A stretch of 48,286 bases of DNA from Calothrix anomala FACHB-343 (GTDB lineage Bacteria > Cyanobacteriota > Cyanobacteriia > Cyanobacteriales > Nostocaceae): contig NZ_JACJQG010000074.1 of assembly GCF_014696435.1 (NCBI RefSeq), positions 1 to 48,286 on the forward strand, in the 5' to 3' direction. Below are positions 24,840 to 34,333 of the stretch, in pieces. Made by a program: the position numbers and the translations under genes. Position 1 is the first letter of the stretch; every line of letters starts with the position of its first letter. Below the pieces are notes generated by a model, which saw only the letters and a program-made list of their open reading frames with translations, had not been told where the DNA came from and made no database searches.

Positions 24840-24868
24840 AAAAAAAAGGGTTGAGCAATGCTCAACCC
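24840..24868 (-). terminator. Rho-independent terminator of ubiA
   Basis: On the minus strand GGGTTGAGC and GCTCAACCC (24848-24856 with 24860-24868) form a 9-bp perfect stem with a three-base loop. Eight T follow (24847-24840). It lies about 40 bases after the ubiA stop. Confidence 0.9.
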
Positions 24869-24909
24869 GCAAATTTATTAGCTAATAATTACCAGTAGCA
24901 CCTGGAAAA

Positions 24910-25791
24910 TTAGAAACAGCCGGCAATCATCCCCGCAAGTAAAATAAAACCAATCCAAACATTTTGTCTGAACATTTCACCATAAACAGGGTTAGGTAAA
25001 TCTGGCTGACTTAAACGTACTGATTGCCAAATCCAACCAATTGTGGCGATCGCGAGGGTAATCCAAAAGGTAATGTGTAAATGGATGACAATACCTAAAT
25101 AACCTAGTAAAGCAATTGTGCCAGCAAAGAAGATACCAATGGCTAAAGGAGCGTAATTACCAAAAAACAAGGCGCTAGAATTAACCCCAATGCGTCGATC
25201 GTCTTCCTTGTCGCTCATGGCATAAACAGTATCAAATCCCAAAGTCCATAATACAGTTGCACCCCAAAGCAACCATGTAGGTTGAGAAATATTTTGGGTA
25301 ACTGCACTCCAACTAATTAAGACCGCAAAACCCCAAGCAATAGATAATACTAATTGGGGTACGGGAAACACTCGTTTCGCCCCTGGATATAATAAAATTA
25401 CTGGTACAGCCGCAGCAGATAACCAAAAAGTTAAGGGATTGAGGTAAAACGCCAGAACAGCCGCACAAGCTAGCGCTACTATCCCCACCGCAATCCCGAC
25501 TTTAATTGACAGTGTACGGGCTGCTAGGGGGCGATCGCGCGTTCTTTCCACCTCTGGATCGATATCCCTATCCCACAAATCATTGACAACACATCCAGCT
25601 GCACTGGTGGCGAGAGTTCCTAAGATAATTACCCCCACCAAAGGTAGAGGTGGTTTACCTGCGGCTGCTAAAAACACAGCCCAAAGGGCAGGAATCATCA
25701 AAATTAACCGTCCTTCTGGTTTATGCCACCGCAAAAGCCGAATAATCACCAGCCATATCGGTTCTTGGTTGCTTAGGGGCGTTTTTAGCAT
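24910..25791 (-). CDS. ubiA: UbiA-type 4-hydroxybenzoate prenyltransferase
   Basis: Start at ATG 25791 (MLKTPLSNQEPIWLVIIRLL); the longer frame adds residues foreign to the family. The 293-residue polytopic membrane protein has the first Asp-rich motif VVNDLWDRDIDPEVERTRDR (Asn70, Asp71, Asp74, Asp78) and the second DTVYAMSDKEDDRRIG (Asp187, Asp194, Asp198), which bind the Mg2+-diphosphate of the prenyl donor. RWHKPEGRLILM near residue 21 fits the 4-hydroxybenzoate subgroup. In cyanobacteria this enzyme prenylates 4-hydroxybenzoate for plastoquinone-9. It is divergent from the exopolyphosphatase gene, with which it shares a 250-bp promoter region. Confidence 0.93.
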   Translation of the reverse strand: MLKTPLSNQEPIWLVIIRLLRWHKPEGRLILMIPALWAVFLAAAGKPPLPLVGVIILGTLATSAAGCVVNDLWDRDIDPEVERTRDRPLAARTLSIKVGIAVGIVALACAAVLAFYLNPLTFWLSAAAVPVILLYPGAKRVFPVPQLVLSIAWGFAVLISWSAVTQNISQPTWLLWGATVLWTLGFDTVYAMSDKEDDRRIGVNSSALFFGNYAPLAIGIFFAGTIALLGYLGIVIHLHITFWITLAIATIGWIWQSVRLSQPDLPNPVYGEMFRQNVWIGFILLAGMIAGCF

Positions 25792-26042
25792 AGAAGTGAA
25801 GAAGAAATAAAGAAATTGCCTACAGTCGATGAATTTACACATCTTTACATCTATAGAATATCTTTATTTGCTATTTGTAAAAACACAACCTAAACTTGCA
25901 TCTTTAGATACTTCTAAAAGGTCAATTGAGTTGTGAGTAACAGAGTAAATCTTCTGAACTTAGGTAAAGTTGCTAACCAAGTAACTTTTATTTTCCTCAA
26001 GCACCAGTTTTTAAAATTTTTCTTTAAAAGAGAGAAAATAAG

Positions 26043-27695
26043 ATGCTCAGTTTAGTTTCCGCTAACTGTGTGAGCCTTCCGACTCAGACTGTGAAGCAAA
26101 ACCGGATTATTGCGGCTATTGACTTAGGGACAAATTCTCTGCACATGGTAGTAGTCAAAATTGACGCTACACTACCGGCTTTTAGTATTATTGCCAGAGA
26201 AAAAGAAACGGTGAGATTAGGCGATCGCAATTTAGTCACCGGCGATCTCAAACCAGAGATCATAGAAAAAGCGATCGCGGCTTTAGGACGGTTTCAGAAA
26301 GTTGCTAAAACCTTTAACGCCGAAACTATAGTAGCTGTAGCTACTAGCGCCGTCCGCGAAGCGCCCAATGGTAAAGACTTTCTCCAGAAAATCGCAGTTG
26401 ATTTAGGTTTAAGCGTTGACTTAATTTCTGGACAAGAAGAAGCGCGACGCATCTACCTGGGTGTACTGTCGGGGATGGAATTTCACAACCAACCGCACAT
26501 GATTGTTGATATTGGCGGTGGTTCCACAGAATTAATTTTAGGGGATAGCAACGAACCCCGCACCCTCACCAGCACAAAAATCGGTGCAGTGCGCTTAACT
26601 ACCGAGTTAATTAAAACCGATCCTATCAGTAACACAGAGTTTCAGTACCTCCAAGCTTATGCTAGGGGAATGCTAGAACGTTCCGTAGAAGAAGTATTAG
26701 CAAACCTCAAATTTGGCGAAACACCGCGTTTAGTTGGTACATCCGGAACCATTGAAACCTTAGCCCTAATTAATGCTAGAGAAAAATTAGGTTTTGTTCC
26801 TTCCACACTCAACGGTTACCAATTAACCCTCAAAGATTTACGAGATTGGGTAAACCGCTTGCGGAGACTAAGTAACATCGAACGCAGTGTGATACCAGGT
26901 ATGCCAGAGAAACGGTCAGAAGTTATACTAGCTGGCGCAGTAATATTACAGGAAGCTATGACGCTTTTGGGTGTAGAATCAGTGACAATTTGCGAACGGG
27001 CGCTGCGTGAAGGTGTAATTGTAGACTGGATGCTAGCCCACGGTTTAATTGAAGATAAACTGCGGTTTCAAAGTTCAGTTCGCCAGAGAAGTGTACTCAA
27101 ACAAGCAAATAAATACCAAATTAATTTAGAACATTGCGATCGCATCGCCAAATTCGCCCTCAGTATATTTGACCAAACGCAAAATAAATTACATTTCTGG
27201 GGTACAGAAGAACGACAATTACTATGGGCAGCAGCAATTTTACATAATTGCGGTCACTATGTTAGCCATTCATCTCACCATAAACACTCTTACTATCTAA
27301 TTCGTAATAGTGAATTACTCGGTTATACTGAAACCGAAATTGAAATCATCGCTAATTTAGCTAGATATCATCGCAAATCTCCACCCAAGAAAAAGCACGA
27401 AAATTTCCGCAACCTCCTGACTAAACAACAACGTCAAATCGTTAGCCAATTGAGTGCAATATTACGATTAGCAGTAGCTCTCGACCGAAGACAAATTGGC
27501 GCAATTCAACGTATACAGTGCGAATATTATCCCCATATTCAGGAAGTACAATTGCGTATTTTCCCCGCTCATCCTGACGATGATTGTGCCTTAGAACTCT
27601 GGAGCTTAGATTACAAAAAGCCTGTATTTGATGCAGAATTTAATGTCAAATTAATTACCATTTTAGAGCCTTTTGCAGTTGCCGTTAGCTCATAG
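26043..27695 (+). CDS. ppx: exopolyphosphatase / Ppx-GppA phosphatase
   Basis: This 550-residue protein belongs to the ASKHA-fold Ppx/GppA family: AAIDLGTNSLHMVVVKI (phosphate loop 1, near residue 24), VATSAVREAPNG, ISGQEEARRIYLGVLSG, and IVDIGGGSTELILGDS (loop 2, near residue 157). GTSGTIETLALI further on matches the family. The C-terminal third (about 335-545) is HD-like: AAAILHNCGHYVSHSSHHKH holds the HN/HH residues. It releases phosphate from polyphosphate or from pppGpp; which one cannot be told here. Good Shine-Dalgarno (AGAGAGAAAATAAG) before the ATG. Confidence 0.92.
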   Translation: MLSLVSANCVSLPTQTVKQNRIIAAIDLGTNSLHMVVVKIDATLPAFSIIAREKETVRLGDRNLVTGDLKPEIIEKAIAALGRFQKVAKTFNAETIVAVATSAVREAPNGKDFLQKIAVDLGLSVDLISGQEEARRIYLGVLSGMEFHNQPHMIVDIGGGSTELILGDSNEPRTLTSTKIGAVRLTTELIKTDPISNTEFQYLQAYARGMLERSVEEVLANLKFGETPRLVGTSGTIETLALINAREKLGFVPSTLNGYQLTLKDLRDWVNRLRRLSNIERSVIPGMPEKRSEVILAGAVILQEAMTLLGVESVTICERALREGVIVDWMLAHGLIEDKLRFQSSVRQRSVLKQANKYQINLEHCDRIAKFALSIFDQTQNKLHFWGTEERQLLWAAAILHNCGHYVSHSSHHKHSYYLIRNSELLGYTETEIEIIANLARYHRKSPPKKKHENFRNLLTKQQRQIVSQLSAILRLAVALDRRQIGAIQRIQCEYYPHIQEVQLRIFPAHPDDDCALELWSLDYKKPVFDAEFNVKLITILEPFAVAVSS

Positions 27696-27820
27696 ATTAG
27701 TCAGTTGATATTAACAGCAAAATGTGAATTTTATCAAAGAGTGCGTTAACCAGATTAATGCACTCTCTTTAGCGTATATTACAATAATCCTCCATAGACC
27801 AAGTAAAGACCATAAAATCG

Positions 27821-28285
27821 ATGAATTATTGGCTAATGAAGTCCGAACCAGAAGTTTATAGCATCAGCGATCTAGAAAAACAAACAGAGACTATCTGGGA
27901 TGGCGTTCGTAATTATCAAGCGCGTAACTTTCTCCGTCAAATGAAAATAGGAGATTTAGCATTTTTCTATCATTCAAATAGTAATCCGCCAGGTATTTTT
28001 GGGTTAATGCGTATTAGTAAAACAGATATTGCCGATCCGACACAGTTTGAACCAACCAGCAAATACTATGACTCAAAGTCAACCCCTGAATCTCCTCGAT
28101 GGCAAACAGTTAATGTAGAATTTGTAGAAAGTTTCATCCAGCCGATATCTCTAGCAATCCTGAAAGAAAAGTTTACGCCTGAAGAATTACTTTTAGTCAG
28201 AAACGGAAATCGCTTATCAGTAATGCCGGTTCCAGAAGAAGTAGCTCAAAAAATTTTAGCAATCAAATACCCGACTTCTGCATAA
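27821..28285 (+). CDS. EVE-domain protein
   Basis: This 154-residue protein consists of one EVE domain (PUA-like). MNYWLMKSEPEVYSISDLEK, then TIWDGVRNYQARNFLRQMKI and GDLAFFYHSNSNPPGIFGLM are signature pieces, with the substrate-pocket W and R residues in place. EVE domains bind modified bases in DNA or RNA and often occur in restriction-type contexts, but this one resembles the stand-alone thymocyte-nuclear-protein-1-type housekeeping form. No restriction gene is adjacent. The stop codon lies inside a terminator hairpin. Confidence 0.92.
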   Translation: MNYWLMKSEPEVYSISDLEKQTETIWDGVRNYQARNFLRQMKIGDLAFFYHSNSNPPGIFGLMRISKTDIADPTQFEPTSKYYDSKSTPESPRWQTVNVEFVESFIQPISLAILKEKFTPEELLLVRNGNRLSVMPVPEEVAQKILAIKYPTSA

Positions 28286-28295
28286 AATCGGGTAT
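28267..28295 (+). terminator. hairpin overlapping the EVE gene stop
   Basis: ATACCCGA (28267-28274) pairs with TCGGGTAT (28288-28295) across a 13-base loop. The stop codon (28283-28285) is in the loop. No T-run follows; probable terminator. Confidence 0.5.
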
Positions 28296-28934
28296 CTGGT
28301 AGCGCAGCAAAATTCAGATTATCGTTGATTGTAGGGGCACTGGCACTGCCATGCCCCAAAGCGCGTACTATTTAAACGCAAAGGAACGCGGAGGTTAGCG
28401 CAAAGTTTCGCAGAGTATTTCCCAAGCCAATTTGCTATGAATTCATGAAATTGTGTACTAAGTTGAGAATCATCTTGAGTATTTTTCAGGAAATGTGTTA
28501 TTGTCAGATGTAGATAAAGTTAAATCTAAAAACGCCTCAATTAATCTAGCTGACATGAAGTAGTAACAAAAAGTGTTGCCGAAACGCAACCTTGCCAAAA
28601 CATTCATCAAGAAATTAGCAAGTTAGCCCAATATCAGAGTGTTGGCTGTTATGCTTTCTTGCTCTCTACAAATTTTTTTGCACCAAATTAGGCATGTCAA
28701 TCCAGTAGGGTGTGTTATCACGTAGACATGTAGTGGCTTCCCAAAGGGTAGTGTAACGCACCTTATTCTCAGCTTTAAGTATAATAAAAACCAATGATTT
28801 AACAAAACTCAGCAAAACTTTGTTTATTTTATCTGGGGATAGCTGATAATTTTCCCGTGTGTTATCAGCAGTTTTATATCCCTAGTATTTCATTGTGCAT
28901 TGGATTAAATATCAAATTACTAAAATTTCAATTT
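28296..28934. other. 640-bp gap with dispersed repeats
   Basis: It contains a GGGGCA...TGCCCC-type core (28331-28357), an ACGCAAAGGAACGCGGAGG repeat (28378 on) typical of cyanobacteria, and a third unit (28703-28762) with GTAGGGTGTGTTA/GTAACGCACC ends enclosing a GGCTTCCCAAAGGGTAG palindrome. I see no gene. Confidence 0.55.
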
Positions 28935-30545
28935 ATGATGCATAAAAATTCAATTTTATTCGCTGAGAATGTTGGTTATAAACTCGGCTTAGATAGAACT
29001 CTATTTCAGGGAGTTCATCTCAATATCTGCATGGGAGAACAGATTGCTTTAGTCGGTTGTAATGGTGTAGGTAAATCCACTTTGTTGAAGATACTTGCAG
29101 GACAAATCATTCCTCATCAAGGTTCAGTTTCGCGTCATGGTGTTGTTTATTATTTACCTCAAATTAGTACAATCAAACAATCTATTAATGCAGAGACAGT
29201 ACTCGATTTTTTGAGTTCTACTTCAGATGAATGGTGGAATATTGAGGAAATTTTACAGACGCAATTTCAGACTAACCTCGATTTATCTTTACCCATAAAT
29301 CAATTAAGTGGAGGCGAACTGACAAAACTATTTGTCGCGATTGGTTTAGCGCAAGAACCAAATTTACTCTTACTTGATGAACCAACAAACCACATGGATT
29401 TGTTAGCGCTAGAAAGTTTAAGTCTGTTTCTGCAAAATTTCGTTGGTGCTTATGTCATCGTCTCCCACAAGCCATTTTTCTTGGATCGGGTGACAAATAT
29501 TACCTGGGAACTTACGCCTGAGGGTGTAAAGGTATATGGGGGTAATTATTCTGCATATCGCCAGCAAAAACAGATAGAGTTAGAAGCAGCAGTGCGATCG
29601 CATGAAGTAGCCAGAAAAGAACTCAAGCGCACTCAAACCACAGCGATGCAAGAACAGCAACGCGCCGCTCAATCCCAGCGCAGTGGGCGTGATAAATTCC
29701 TTAATGGTAGTATTGACCGCATGTCAGCAGGCTTGATTAAAACTAAAGCCGAAGCTTCAGCAGGGAATGCGAAAAAGAAACATGAAATAGCTGTAGCAAA
29801 AGCAACTGACAAAGTATTAGAAACTAAAGTAAAAACCACGAAAGCAACCAGCATCCAATTAGCCGAAAAAGGTCAAAAGCGGCGTAATTTAATTGATATT
29901 CAAAATGCAAATCTTTGGGTATCAGAAAGGCTACTACTACAAAATATACAACTGCATGTGACATCAGGCGATCGCATTGCCATTGTGGGCGCGAATGGTT
30001 CAGGTAAATCGACTCTCGCCAAAGCCATCTTAGGAATGAAACCGCAAACAGCAATTTTAGATTCTGGTGAGATTTTACTCGCACCAGCCATGAAAGCTGT
30101 CTACCTCGACCAAACCTATGAAATCGTCAACCGCCAGCAGACGATTCTGGAAAATATGCAAGCTGCAAATCCTAGCCTCACCTATCAATTGCTGCGTCAA
30201 CAGCTAGGACACTTTCTATTTAAATATGATGAAGTTCACAAAAGCGCATCTGTATTGAGTGGCGGTGAATTAGCCAGATTAGCGATCGCCATTATTAGTA
30301 TCTGTGAAATCGACCTGTTAATTCTCGATGAACCCACCAATAACTTGGATATTCAAACCGTTGACCAAATGGTCACAGGTATCAATAATTACCAAGGTGC
30401 CCTTTGGGTAATTTCCCACGATCTAGATTTCCTCAGCCGCATCAACATTACTCAAAGTTTCAAGTTGAGCAACCAAGCATTGCAAATGACAAATTATTTA
30501 CCCAGGAACCCAGAACCTTATTATCAAGAATTACTGACGCTGTAG
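28935..30545 (+). CDS. ABC-F family ATPase
   Basis: Start set at ATG 28935 ([20 protein letters not shown]); the upstream GTG frame adds unrelated residues. The 536-residue protein has two ABC domains: first Walker [20 protein letters not shown], signature [12 protein letters not shown], Walker [15 protein letters not shown]; second Walker [20 protein letters not shown], signature [12 protein letters not shown], Walker [16 protein letters not shown] charged linker of about 90 residues joins them ([16 protein letters not shown], a long helix pair). There is no membrane domain. ABC-F proteins act on the ribosome E site (translation factor or antibiotic protection). The form is closer to the resistance-type (Vga/Msr-like) than to EttA, but that cannot be decided by eye. 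Its stop codon sits at the edge of an inverted repeat. Confidence 0.88.
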   Translation: MMHKNSILFAENVGYKLGLDRTLFQGVHLNICMGEQIALVGCNGVGKSTLLKILAGQIIPHQGSVSRHGVVYYLPQISTIKQSINAETVLDFLSSTSDEWWNIEEILQTQFQTNLDLSLPINQLSGGELTKLFVAIGLAQEPNLLLLDEPTNHMDLLALESLSLFLQNFVGAYVIVSHKPFFLDRVTNITWELTPEGVKVYGGNYSAYRQQKQIELEAAVRSHEVARKELKRTQTTAMQEQQRAAQSQRSGRDKFLNGSIDRMSAGLIKTKAEASAGNAKKKHEIAVAKATDKVLETKVKTTKATSIQLAEKGQKRRNLIDIQNANLWVSERLLLQNIQLHVTSGDRIAIVGANGSGKSTLAKAILGMKPQTAILDSGEILLAPAMKAVYLDQTYEIVNRQQTILENMQAANPSLTYQLLRQQLGHFLFKYDEVHKSASVLSGGELARLAIAIISICEIDLLILDEPTNNLDIQTVDQMVTGINNYQGALWVISHDLDFLSRINITQSFKLSNQALQMTNYLPRNPEPYYQELLTL

Positions 30546-30588
30546 TGAGGACTTCAGTCCTGATTTTGAGGACTAAAGTCCTCACTAC
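30542..30588. repeat. near-perfect 47-bp inverted repeat at the ABC-F stop
   Basis: Arms of 20 bases (GTAGTGAGGACTTCAGTCCT and its complement) differ at one position and enclose a 7-base loop. The stop codon TAG (30543-30545) is in the left arm. It can serve as a terminator-like structure, but by sequence it is a dispersed repeat. Confidence 0.8.
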
Positions 30589-30650
30589 GAATCAACAAAT
30601 TTAATTGTTGCTAAAAATAGCACTTTAGAAATTACAAACACCTATCTTCC

Positions 30651-30703
30651 TTGTCCTTCTTGTCCTCCTTGTCCTCCTTGTCCCCCTTGTCCCCTTCCCT
30701 CAT
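30651..30703. repeat. (CTTGTCCTC)n imperfect 9-bp tandem repeat
   Basis: Five to six degenerate copies of a 9-base pyrimidine-rich unit with consensus CTTGTCCTC. The strand is almost purely C/T, so the opposite strand is purine-rich. Confidence 0.75.
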
Positions 30704-30826
30704 CCCCATATCAAATAGGATTGCTATCAACCTAAAACCACCCAGCCAATTTATATCTCCACAGTAGAAGCCGCAAAGCATTGGAGCAAGTTATAATTCT
30801 CTTGCGGACAGACGTAACAAAAATTT

Positions 30827-31153
30827 ATGAGTAACCCAATTTTGCAAGCCTTTTTTGTTGGTAGAGCTGTAGCTGAAGTAGTCAACGAACGCTTAGAAGT
30901 CGCTTTGACAGATGCTTTAAGCGAACTGGGCAAATTTGACGCCGAAGCTAGAGAACAGTTACGCCAGTTTACAGATGAAGTTATCGAAAGAGCAAATCGA
31001 GCTGCCGAGGCTGCTGGTACTGGTCAAACTACCACAGTACGGGGCCCCAGTGGATCTGAGTCTGTAGACTTGCAAGCAATGATTGATGAACTACGGGCAG
31101 AAATCGCCTTATTACGTACCGAATTGCAAAAGTATCGTAGTACTTCAGTCTAA
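30827..31153 (+). CDS. small conserved cyanobacterial protein, DUF6825-like
   Basis: This 108-residue, mainly helical protein starts MSNPILQAFFVGRAVAEVVN and has ALTDALSELGKFDAEAREQL. A linker of Thr/Gly follows, then a short leucine-rich coiled coil (MIDELRAEIALLRTELQKY). There is no signal peptide. It resembles the cyanobacterial/plastid group labelled DUF6825, whose role I do not know. The family assignment is from memory and moderate. Gap to the next gene: 127 bp with a heptamer array. Confidence 0.75.
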   Translation: MSNPILQAFFVGRAVAEVVNERLEVALTDALSELGKFDAEAREQLRQFTDEVIERANRAAEAAGTGQTTTVRGPSGSESVDLQAMIDELRAEIALLRTELQKYRSTSV

Positions 31154-31185
31154 GAGTTGAGTAAAATCCGCTAGGAAGCATATTT

Positions 31186-31216
31186 AGTCATTGGTCATTG
31201 GTCATTGGTCATTCGT
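31186..31216. repeat. (TCATTGG)n heptamer array
   Basis: About four TCATTGG units between the DUF6825-like and AarF-type genes. Same 7-bp class as the other arrays in this window. Confidence 0.8.
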
Positions 31217-31280
31217 CAAGATTTATGTACAAATGACACAAGACGAATGACATTCGATCGCAAACAGTTTAGGAATCAGA

Positions 31281-33017
31281 GTGTCTTTTCTTCCAAGTGA
31301 TTCGGCTAAAAACCAACGGTACGCAAACAATATGGAAAAAGGTTATTCGGACAAGGCATACCGTTGGAATCGGGAAAATTATTCTAGTAGACGGCGCTTT
31401 GTAGATATTTGGTCTTTCGTTTTGACCTTAATGTTCAAGCTTTGGCGTTATAACAAAGCTTGGAGTTATCCTGGCGGTATAACTGAGGCTAAACAAGCTG
31501 CAAGGCGGAAAGCACAAGCTATCTGGATTCGCAATACCTTACTCGACTTAGGGCCTACCTTTATTAAAGTCGGGCAGTTATTTTCTACTCGTGCTGATAT
31601 ATTTCCGGTTGAGTATGTAGAAGAACTGGCAAAGTTACAAGATAGAGTCCCGGCTTTTAGCTATGAACAAGTAGAAAAAACTATTGAGCAAGAATTAGGT
31701 AAGAAAATTCCGGAACTTTTCCAGAATTTTGACCCAATTCCTCTAGCGGCTGCGAGTTTGGGACAAGTCCACAAAGCTGTGCTGTATAGTGGCGAAGCTG
31801 TAGTTGTCAAAGTACAGCGTCCGGGACTAAAAAAATTATTTGAAATAGATTTACAAATTCTTAAGGGAATCGCCCGTTATTTCCAAAACCATCCCAAATG
31901 GGGGAAGGGAAGAGATTGGATTGGCATTTACGAAGAATGTTGTCGGATTCTTTGGGAAGAAATTGATTACTTAAATGAAGGACGTAACGCCGATACATTT
32001 CGGCGGAACTTTCGCGGCCATGATTGGGTGAAAGTACCGAGAGTATATTGGCGTTACGCTTCATCGCGAGTACTGACATTAGAATACGTCCCTGGTATTA
32101 AAATTAGCCAATACGAAGCATTAGAAGCTGCGGGTTTAGATCGCAAGCTCATCGCTCGTTATGGTGCCCAAGCTTACTTAATTCAACTCCTAAATAATGG
32201 CTTTTTCCACGCCGATCCCCACCCCGGAAATATTGCTGTCGGCCCTAATGGCGATTTGATATTTTACGATTTCGGGATGATGGGGCGGATTAAATCGAAC
32301 GTCCGGGAAGGCTTGATGCAAACGCTGTTTGGGATCGCCCAAAAAGATGGCGATCGCGTAGTCCAATCCCTGATCGATTTAGGCGCGATCGCTCCCGTCG
32401 ATGACATGGGGCCCGTGCGGCGTTCTGTTCAGTACATGCTGGACAATTTCATGGATAAGCCCTTTGAAAATCAATCAGTGGCCGCCATCAGTGACGACCT
32501 GTACGAAATAGCGTATAATCAACCATTTAGATTTCCCGCAACCTTCACTTTTGTGATGCGAGCTTTTTCCACTCTTGAGGGAGTCGGCAAAGGCTTAGAT
32601 CCAGAATTTAATTTTATGGAAGTTGCCAAACCCTATGCAATGCAGCTAATGACCAATATGAATGGTGCTGAAAGCAATAGCTTCCTCAATGAATTAAGTC
32701 GCCAAGCAGTACAAGTAAGTACTACTGCTTTTGGGCTACCACGGAGATTAGAAGACACGCTAGAAAAATTAGAGCGGGGCGATATGCGGATGCGCGTCCG
32801 TTCTCTAGAAACAGAACGTTTACTGAGACGGCAAAGCAATATACAAATTGGTATCAGCTATGCTTTACTAATCAGTGGATTTACGCTTTCAGCCACAATT
32901 TTATTGGTGAATAAATTTGTCTGGTTAGCTGTTTTCGCTGGTTTAATCGCCGCCGCGATCGCCTTTTTACTCATCCGCTTACTTTTACGTCTTGAACGTT
33001 CTGACCGTATGTATTAA
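31281..33017 (+). CDS. AarF/ABC1/UbiB-type kinase
   Basis: The start is GTG 31281 with AGGA upstream; an ATG at 31332 is a possible alternative. The 578-residue protein shows the atypical kinase signature: the KxGQ motif IKVGQLFSTRADIFP, the Ala-rich loop AAASLGQVHKAVLYSG, VVVKVQRPG, EEIDYLNEGRNAD, FHADPHPGNIAVG (catalytic) and IFYDFGMMG. Two transmembrane helices are at the C-terminus (about 525-570). Family members support quinone (plastoquinone or tocopherol) biosynthesis or lipid homeostasis and are ATPases. It is 30 bases upstream of the PP2C gene, forming a likely operon of a kinase-fold protein and a phosphatase. Confidence 0.92.
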   Translation: MSFLPSDSAKNQRYANNMEKGYSDKAYRWNRENYSSRRRFVDIWSFVLTLMFKLWRYNKAWSYPGGITEAKQAARRKAQAIWIRNTLLDLGPTFIKVGQLFSTRADIFPVEYVEELAKLQDRVPAFSYEQVEKTIEQELGKKIPELFQNFDPIPLAAASLGQVHKAVLYSGEAVVVKVQRPGLKKLFEIDLQILKGIARYFQNHPKWGKGRDWIGIYEECCRILWEEIDYLNEGRNADTFRRNFRGHDWVKVPRVYWRYASSRVLTLEYVPGIKISQYEALEAAGLDRKLIARYGAQAYLIQLLNNGFFHADPHPGNIAVGPNGDLIFYDFGMMGRIKSNVREGLMQTLFGIAQKDGDRVVQSLIDLGAIAPVDDMGPVRRSVQYMLDNFMDKPFENQSVAAISDDLYEIAYNQPFRFPATFTFVMRAFSTLEGVGKGLDPEFNFMEVAKPYAMQLMTNMNGAESNSFLNELSRQAVQVSTTAFGLPRRLEDTLEKLERGDMRMRVRSLETERLLRRQSNIQIGISYALLISGFTLSATILLVNKFVWLAVFAGLIAAAIAFLLIRLLLRLERSDRMY

Positions 33018-33047
33018 TCTTGCCAGTATAAATCGCAGTATAAATTT

Positions 33048-33776
33048 ATGGAACTTAACTTCGCGGGTCTTAGCGATCCCGGACTTATTCGATCTAATAA
33101 CCAGGATGCTTACTATATTGACCCAGAGAAGCGATTTTGCATCGTTGCTGATGGTATGGGTGGACATGCTGGCGGAGAGGAAGCTAGCCGGATTGCAACT
33201 GAGGAAATTCAAGCCTATTTAACAGCTAATTGGGAATCTTCCCAATCTTCTCAGGAATTACTAGTCCAAGCTTTATGGCAAGCTAATGAAGCGATTTTGC
33301 AAGATCAGCAAAATCACCCCGAACGTGCTGACATGGGTACAACGGTAGTCGTGCTGATTTTTCGCGAACCTGAGAGTCCCTGGTGCGCCCATGTGGGTGA
33401 CTCCCGCCTTTATCGCCTACGGGGAGAAGAATTAGAACAAATCACCGAAGACCATACCTGGGTCGCCAGAGCCATTAAACTGGGTGATATTACCTTTGAA
33501 GAAGCCAGAAATCATCCCTTCCGTCATGTTTTATCGCGCTGTTTGGGACGAGAAGACTTACATCAAGTCGATGTTCAGTCTTTAGATGTGAAAATAGGCG
33601 ATCGCTTACTTTTATGTAGTGACGGTTTAACAGAAGAACTCATCGAGCCAAAAATCGCTGACTGTCTTCAAGACTCCATGTTAGAAAAAGCCGCCGAATC
33701 TCTAGTTGAGGCTGCTAAAGCCCACGGTGGGCATGATAACATCACAGTCGCCCTCGTCGCTGTTGCTGAGAATTAA
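33048..33776 (+). CDS. PP2C-type Ser/Thr phosphatase
   Basis: This 242-residue protein has all metal-binding PP2C motifs: GLSDPGLIRSNNQDAYYID, IVADGMGGHAGGEEAS, AHVGDSRLYRLRGEEL, LLLCSDGLTEELIEP and GGHDNITVALV. It is a soluble single-domain enzyme, like bacterial PrpC/PstP. Partner kinases include Ser/Thr kinases such as the one at 35286-36857 (inference). It follows the AarF-type gene by 30 bases. Confidence 0.94.
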   Translation: MELNFAGLSDPGLIRSNNQDAYYIDPEKRFCIVADGMGGHAGGEEASRIATEEIQAYLTANWESSQSSQELLVQALWQANEAILQDQQNHPERADMGTTVVVLIFREPESPWCAHVGDSRLYRLRGEELEQITEDHTWVARAIKLGDITFEEARNHPFRHVLSRCLGREDLHQVDVQSLDVKIGDRLLLCSDGLTEELIEPKIADCLQDSMLEKAAESLVEAAKAHGGHDNITVALVAVAEN

Positions 33777-33812
33777 CAGGGGCTAGGGGCTAGGGGCTAA
33801 CTTGGAAATAGT

Positions 33813-33855
33813 GTTGACTATTGACTGTTGACTATTGACTATTGACTATTGACTT
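33813..33855. repeat. (TATTGAC)n / (TGTTGAC)n heptamer array
   Basis: Six 7-bp units mixing TATTGAC and TGTTGAC just after the PP2C gene, preceded by a GGGGCTAG direct repeat (33780-33798). Confidence 0.85.
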
Positions 33856-33987
33856 GATGTCTCCCCTCGTTAAAAAATACCTTGAGCGATCGCAAAATAT
33901 CTATACTCAGACTACTTTTTAGTAAATATACTCAGCAATTTGTTCAATCTGAGCATTTTTTCAATTGACAACTTGATAGAAATATTG

Positions 33988-34021
33988 CTAGCCTCCTATT
34001 TACCCGCAGGAGGCTAGTTTT
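33988..34021 (+). terminator. Rho-independent terminator ahead of nblA
   Basis: CTAGCCTCC (33988-33996) and GGAGGCTAG (34009-34017) make a 9-bp perfect stem with a 12-base loop, followed by TTTT. It isolates the nblA promoter from the PP2C transcript. Confidence 0.85.
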
Positions 34022-34036
34022 ATCTATTTTGTTAGA

Positions 34037-34065
34037 TTGACTTATTGCGGTTAATGAGGTATAGA
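34037..34065 (+). promoter_or_regulatory. sigma-70-type promoter candidate of nblA or a leader RNA
   Basis: TTGACT (34037-34042), a 17-base spacer, then TATAGA (34060-34065). If used, transcription would begin near 34072, leaving a leader of about 365 nt before the nblA ATG. A second candidate with TTGACA (34376-34381) and a weaker -10 is near the gene. No perfect NtcA site (GTA-N8-TAC) was found between 34020 and 34436. Confidence 0.45.
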
Positions 34066-34134
34066 GAATATAATAATTTACCCACTTATTTGAGCATCTC
34101 TTCTTAAGAAAATCTTAAAGGAGATGGCAAACGG

Positions 34135-34249
34135 AAACCAGGCCTCAACCCTCCTGGTTTAGCCAAACAAGCAAATTAACGAAATCTGTCTTGGCGGACA
34201 GACTTCAGTTGTATGTCAGTAGAGTTAGCGGTCAACTAACCCAACTGAA
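34135..34249 (+). other. three consecutive hairpins in the nblA leader
   Basis: Stem one: AAACCAGG/CCTGGTTT (34135-34160). Stem two: TCTGTC/GACAGA (34185-34202). Stem three: TTCAGTTG/CAACTGAA (34204-34249), enclosing GTTAG/CTAAC. All are perfect. They may form a structured 5' UTR or a separate small RNA. No riboswitch class was recognised. Confidence 0.5.
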
Positions 34250-34313
34250 AAATAACCCATAAGTAAGTAGGGAAAATTAATCCATAAGGATGTAGTCAAA
34301 TTCGTCAAACTAT

Positions 34314-34333
34314 TGTTATCTTTCTTAATAACA
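34314..34333. promoter_or_regulatory. TGTTAT-N8-ATAACA palindrome upstream of nblA
   Basis: A perfect 6+8+6 dyad 104 bp before the nblA start and 43 bp before the TTGACA. Its geometry suits a dimeric regulator. It is not the NtcA consensus. Which protein binds is unknown. Confidence 0.45.

Noticed and set aside
27821-28285. EVE protein as part of a restriction or defence island
   Set aside because: No restriction, methylase or nuclease gene is adjacent; the neighbours are housekeeping genes, so the stand-alone form is more likely.
28623-28805. 60-codon minus-strand ORF
   Set aside because: It is made partly of repeat sequence, with no Shine-Dalgarno and no protein-like pattern.
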